Shown here: one piece after another, positions 13,134 to 13,524 of the stretch
Layout of the letters: each line of letters opens with the position of its first letter
Position numbering within the stretch: the first letter of the stretch is position 1
From: JBBQQK01 sp038216025
GTDB taxonomy: Bacteria; Patescibacteriota; UBA1384; XYA2-FULL-43-10; 1-14-0-10-43-13
DNA: 13,524 nucleotides
Direction: 5' to 3'
Assembly (NCBI GenBank): GCA_038216025.1
Contig: JBBQQK010000024.1
Coordinates: 1 to 13,524, forward strand
The notes under the pieces: model-generated
What the model was told of the DNA's origin: nothing
Databases searched by the model: none
The model's input: only the letters and a program-made list of their open reading frames with translations
Translations under genes and position numbers: made by a program

Positions 13134-13380
13134 ACAACATATGTATTCTGTATATATATTACAAAGCTTGGTAAGAAATTATTGTTATGTAGGCATCACC
13201 GATTCTGTTGAACGCAGGTTTTATCAACATAATAGTGGCAGAAACAAGACGACAAAACCTTATAGACCCTTTAAAATCATACTTACTGAAGAATATCCGA
13301 GTAGAGAATTGGCACGTAAACGAGAAAAGTATTTGAAAAGTGGTTGCGGTCGAGAATTCATCAAATCATTACTTTAAAAA
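13134..13380 (+). mobile_element. Putative minimal mobile cassette: GIY-YIG gene flanked by tRNA-derived direct repeats
   Basis: Between the two 47-bp tRNA-Leu-derived repeats lie only 247 bases: 7 bases, the 237-base GIY-YIG gene and 3 bases. The repeats look like a duplication made when the gene was inserted at the tRNA-Leu locus. There is no transposase, integrase or terminal inverted repeat. Mobility is inferred from this layout only; an alternative is a local tandem duplication followed by gene capture. Confidence 0.5.
13141..13377 (+). CDS. Small GIY-YIG domain nuclease (UPF0213/YhbQ-like)
   Basis: The 78 residues are a stand-alone GIY-YIG domain: VYIL (4-7) stands for GIY, YVG (16-18) for YIG, followed by Arg25 in ERRFYQHNSG, Lys39 in TTKPYRPFK, and the catalytic-type Glu62 in ARKREKYLKSG. 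The ending CGREFIKSLL is usual for these proteins. Family members cleave or bind DNA, but many in this small group have no known role. There is no added DNA-binding domain as in classic homing enzymes. No good ribosome-binding site precedes the ATG; the nearest purine-rich run (GGCAGG) belongs to the palindrome. Any transcript from the TATACT at 13064 would carry a truncated tRNA as leader. Its position between duplicated tRNA pieces suggests a homing-like selfish gene, as inference. Confidence 0.9.
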   Translation: MYSVYILQSLVRNYCYVGITDSVERRFYQHNSGRNKTTKPYRPFKIILTEEYPSRELARKREKYLKSGCGREFIKSLL

Positions 13381-13427
13381 TTTTCTTATTGAGCTGGCGC
13401 CGCGGTGGCGGAACGGTAGACGCGCGC
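13381..13427 (+). repeat. Right 47-bp direct repeat, continuous with the complete tRNA-Leu
   Basis: Uninterrupted copy of the left repeat: TTTTCTTATTGAGCTGGC flank followed by tRNA positions 1-29. This is the ancestral form and shows the palindrome to be an insertion in the left copy. Confidence 0.93.
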
Positions 13428-13482
13428 GACTCAAAATCGCGTGACTTCGGTCGTGTGGGTTCGATTCCCACTCGCGGTACCA
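13399..13482 (+). tRNA. tRNA-Leu, anticodon CAA
   Basis: An 84-nt class II tRNA with encoded CCA. The acceptor stem is GCCGCGG/TCGCGGT (5 Watson-Crick and 2 G-U pairs), followed by a D arm with GG in AACGGTAGAC. The anticodon stem is CGCGA/TCGCG around loop CTCAAAA, giving anticodon CAA at 13432-13434 (reads UUG). The long variable arm is GAC-TTCG-GTC and the T arm is GTGGG-TTCGATT-CCCAC, with discriminator A at 13479. The long variable arm, the discriminator A and the TGGCGGAA...GGTAGAC pattern are typical of bacterial leucine tRNAs. No intron is present. The DNA directly upstream is the end of the GIY-YIG cassette and has no clear promoter. Confidence 0.95.
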
Positions 13483-13524
13483 ACTCAATGAGAAAATACA
13501 AAAGTACCTTATAAGTTTCAAGGT

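Larger units (their letters stand above)
13381..13496 (+). repeat. Inverted repeat flanking tRNA-Leu, would extend the acceptor stem of the precursor
   Basis: TTTTCTTATTGAGCTGG (13381-13397) pairs with CCAACTCAATGAGAAAA (13480-13496): 15 Watson-Crick pairs, one G-U and one C-A mismatch. The 3' arm includes the encoded CCA. In the precursor RNA this would stack on the 7-bp acceptor stem with one unpaired base on each side. Confidence 0.7.

Noticed and set aside
12853..13140. Minus-strand reading frames with peptides PACRQAG and PVFAGMT
   Set aside because: These peptides are chance translations of the 20-bp palindrome and the REP-like element, and the frames run antisense into tsaC.
13399..13482. 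Group I intron in tRNA-Leu, given the adjacent GIY-YIG gene
   Set aside because: The tRNA folds completely without interruption, the anticodon loop is intact, and there are only ~10 bases of non-coding DNA around the GIY-YIG gene.

Overview
The window is a stretch of bacterial chromosome with low to moderate GC. The small fermentative gene set, short 5' leaders, ATGA gene overlaps, a GIY-YIG mini-gene and a CTGCCTGCC/GGCAGGCAG palindrome all fit the Candidate Phyla Radiation (Patescibacteria, Parcubacteria-like). That placement is inference; no ribosomal marker is present. TGA is used as an ordinary stop, for example in the ATGA overlaps, so there is no sign of recoding.

Layout. Positions 1-1271 (minus) hold the first ~423 codons of a cofactor-independent phosphoglycerate mutase cut by the window edge. 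It is divergent from rarA (1367-2587, plus), which has a promoter suggesting a leaderless mRNA. Convergent with rarA is a small secreted protein with three internal repeats (2674-3177, minus). Hairpins and perfect palindromes fill 3251-3366. A six-gene minus-strand operon follows (11195 down to 3421) behind a good sigma70-type promoter: gpmI, a catalytically dead gpmI paralogue, an ADP-forming acyl-CoA synthetase, and the alpha, beta and fused gamma-delta subunits of a 2-oxoacid:ferredoxin oxidoreductase. An unrecognised 306-aa protein (11336-12256, minus) and tsaC (12422-13012, plus) come next. The right end holds tRNA-Leu(CAA) and, before it, a duplicated 5' piece of the same tRNA with a GIY-YIG gene between the two copies.

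How the genes work together. The operon encodes a lower-glycolysis-to-acetate route: 3-phosphoglycerate to 2-phosphoglycerate (GpmI), pyruvate to acetyl-CoA with reduced ferredoxin (oxidoreductase), and acetyl-CoA to acetate with ATP made by substrate-level phosphorylation (ADP-forming synthetase). Enolase and pyruvate kinase are not in the window. The dead GpmI paralogue lies between GpmI and the synthetase, coupled to both by 4-nt overlaps, which suggests a non-catalytic role in this pathway.

Most unusual points: (1) the GIY-YIG gene with almost no flanking DNA between 47-bp direct repeats derived from tRNA-Leu; (2) an 18-bp palindrome cleanly inserted into one of those repeats, visible by comparing the two copies; (3) the iPGM pseudoenzyme; (4) the secreted repeat protein.
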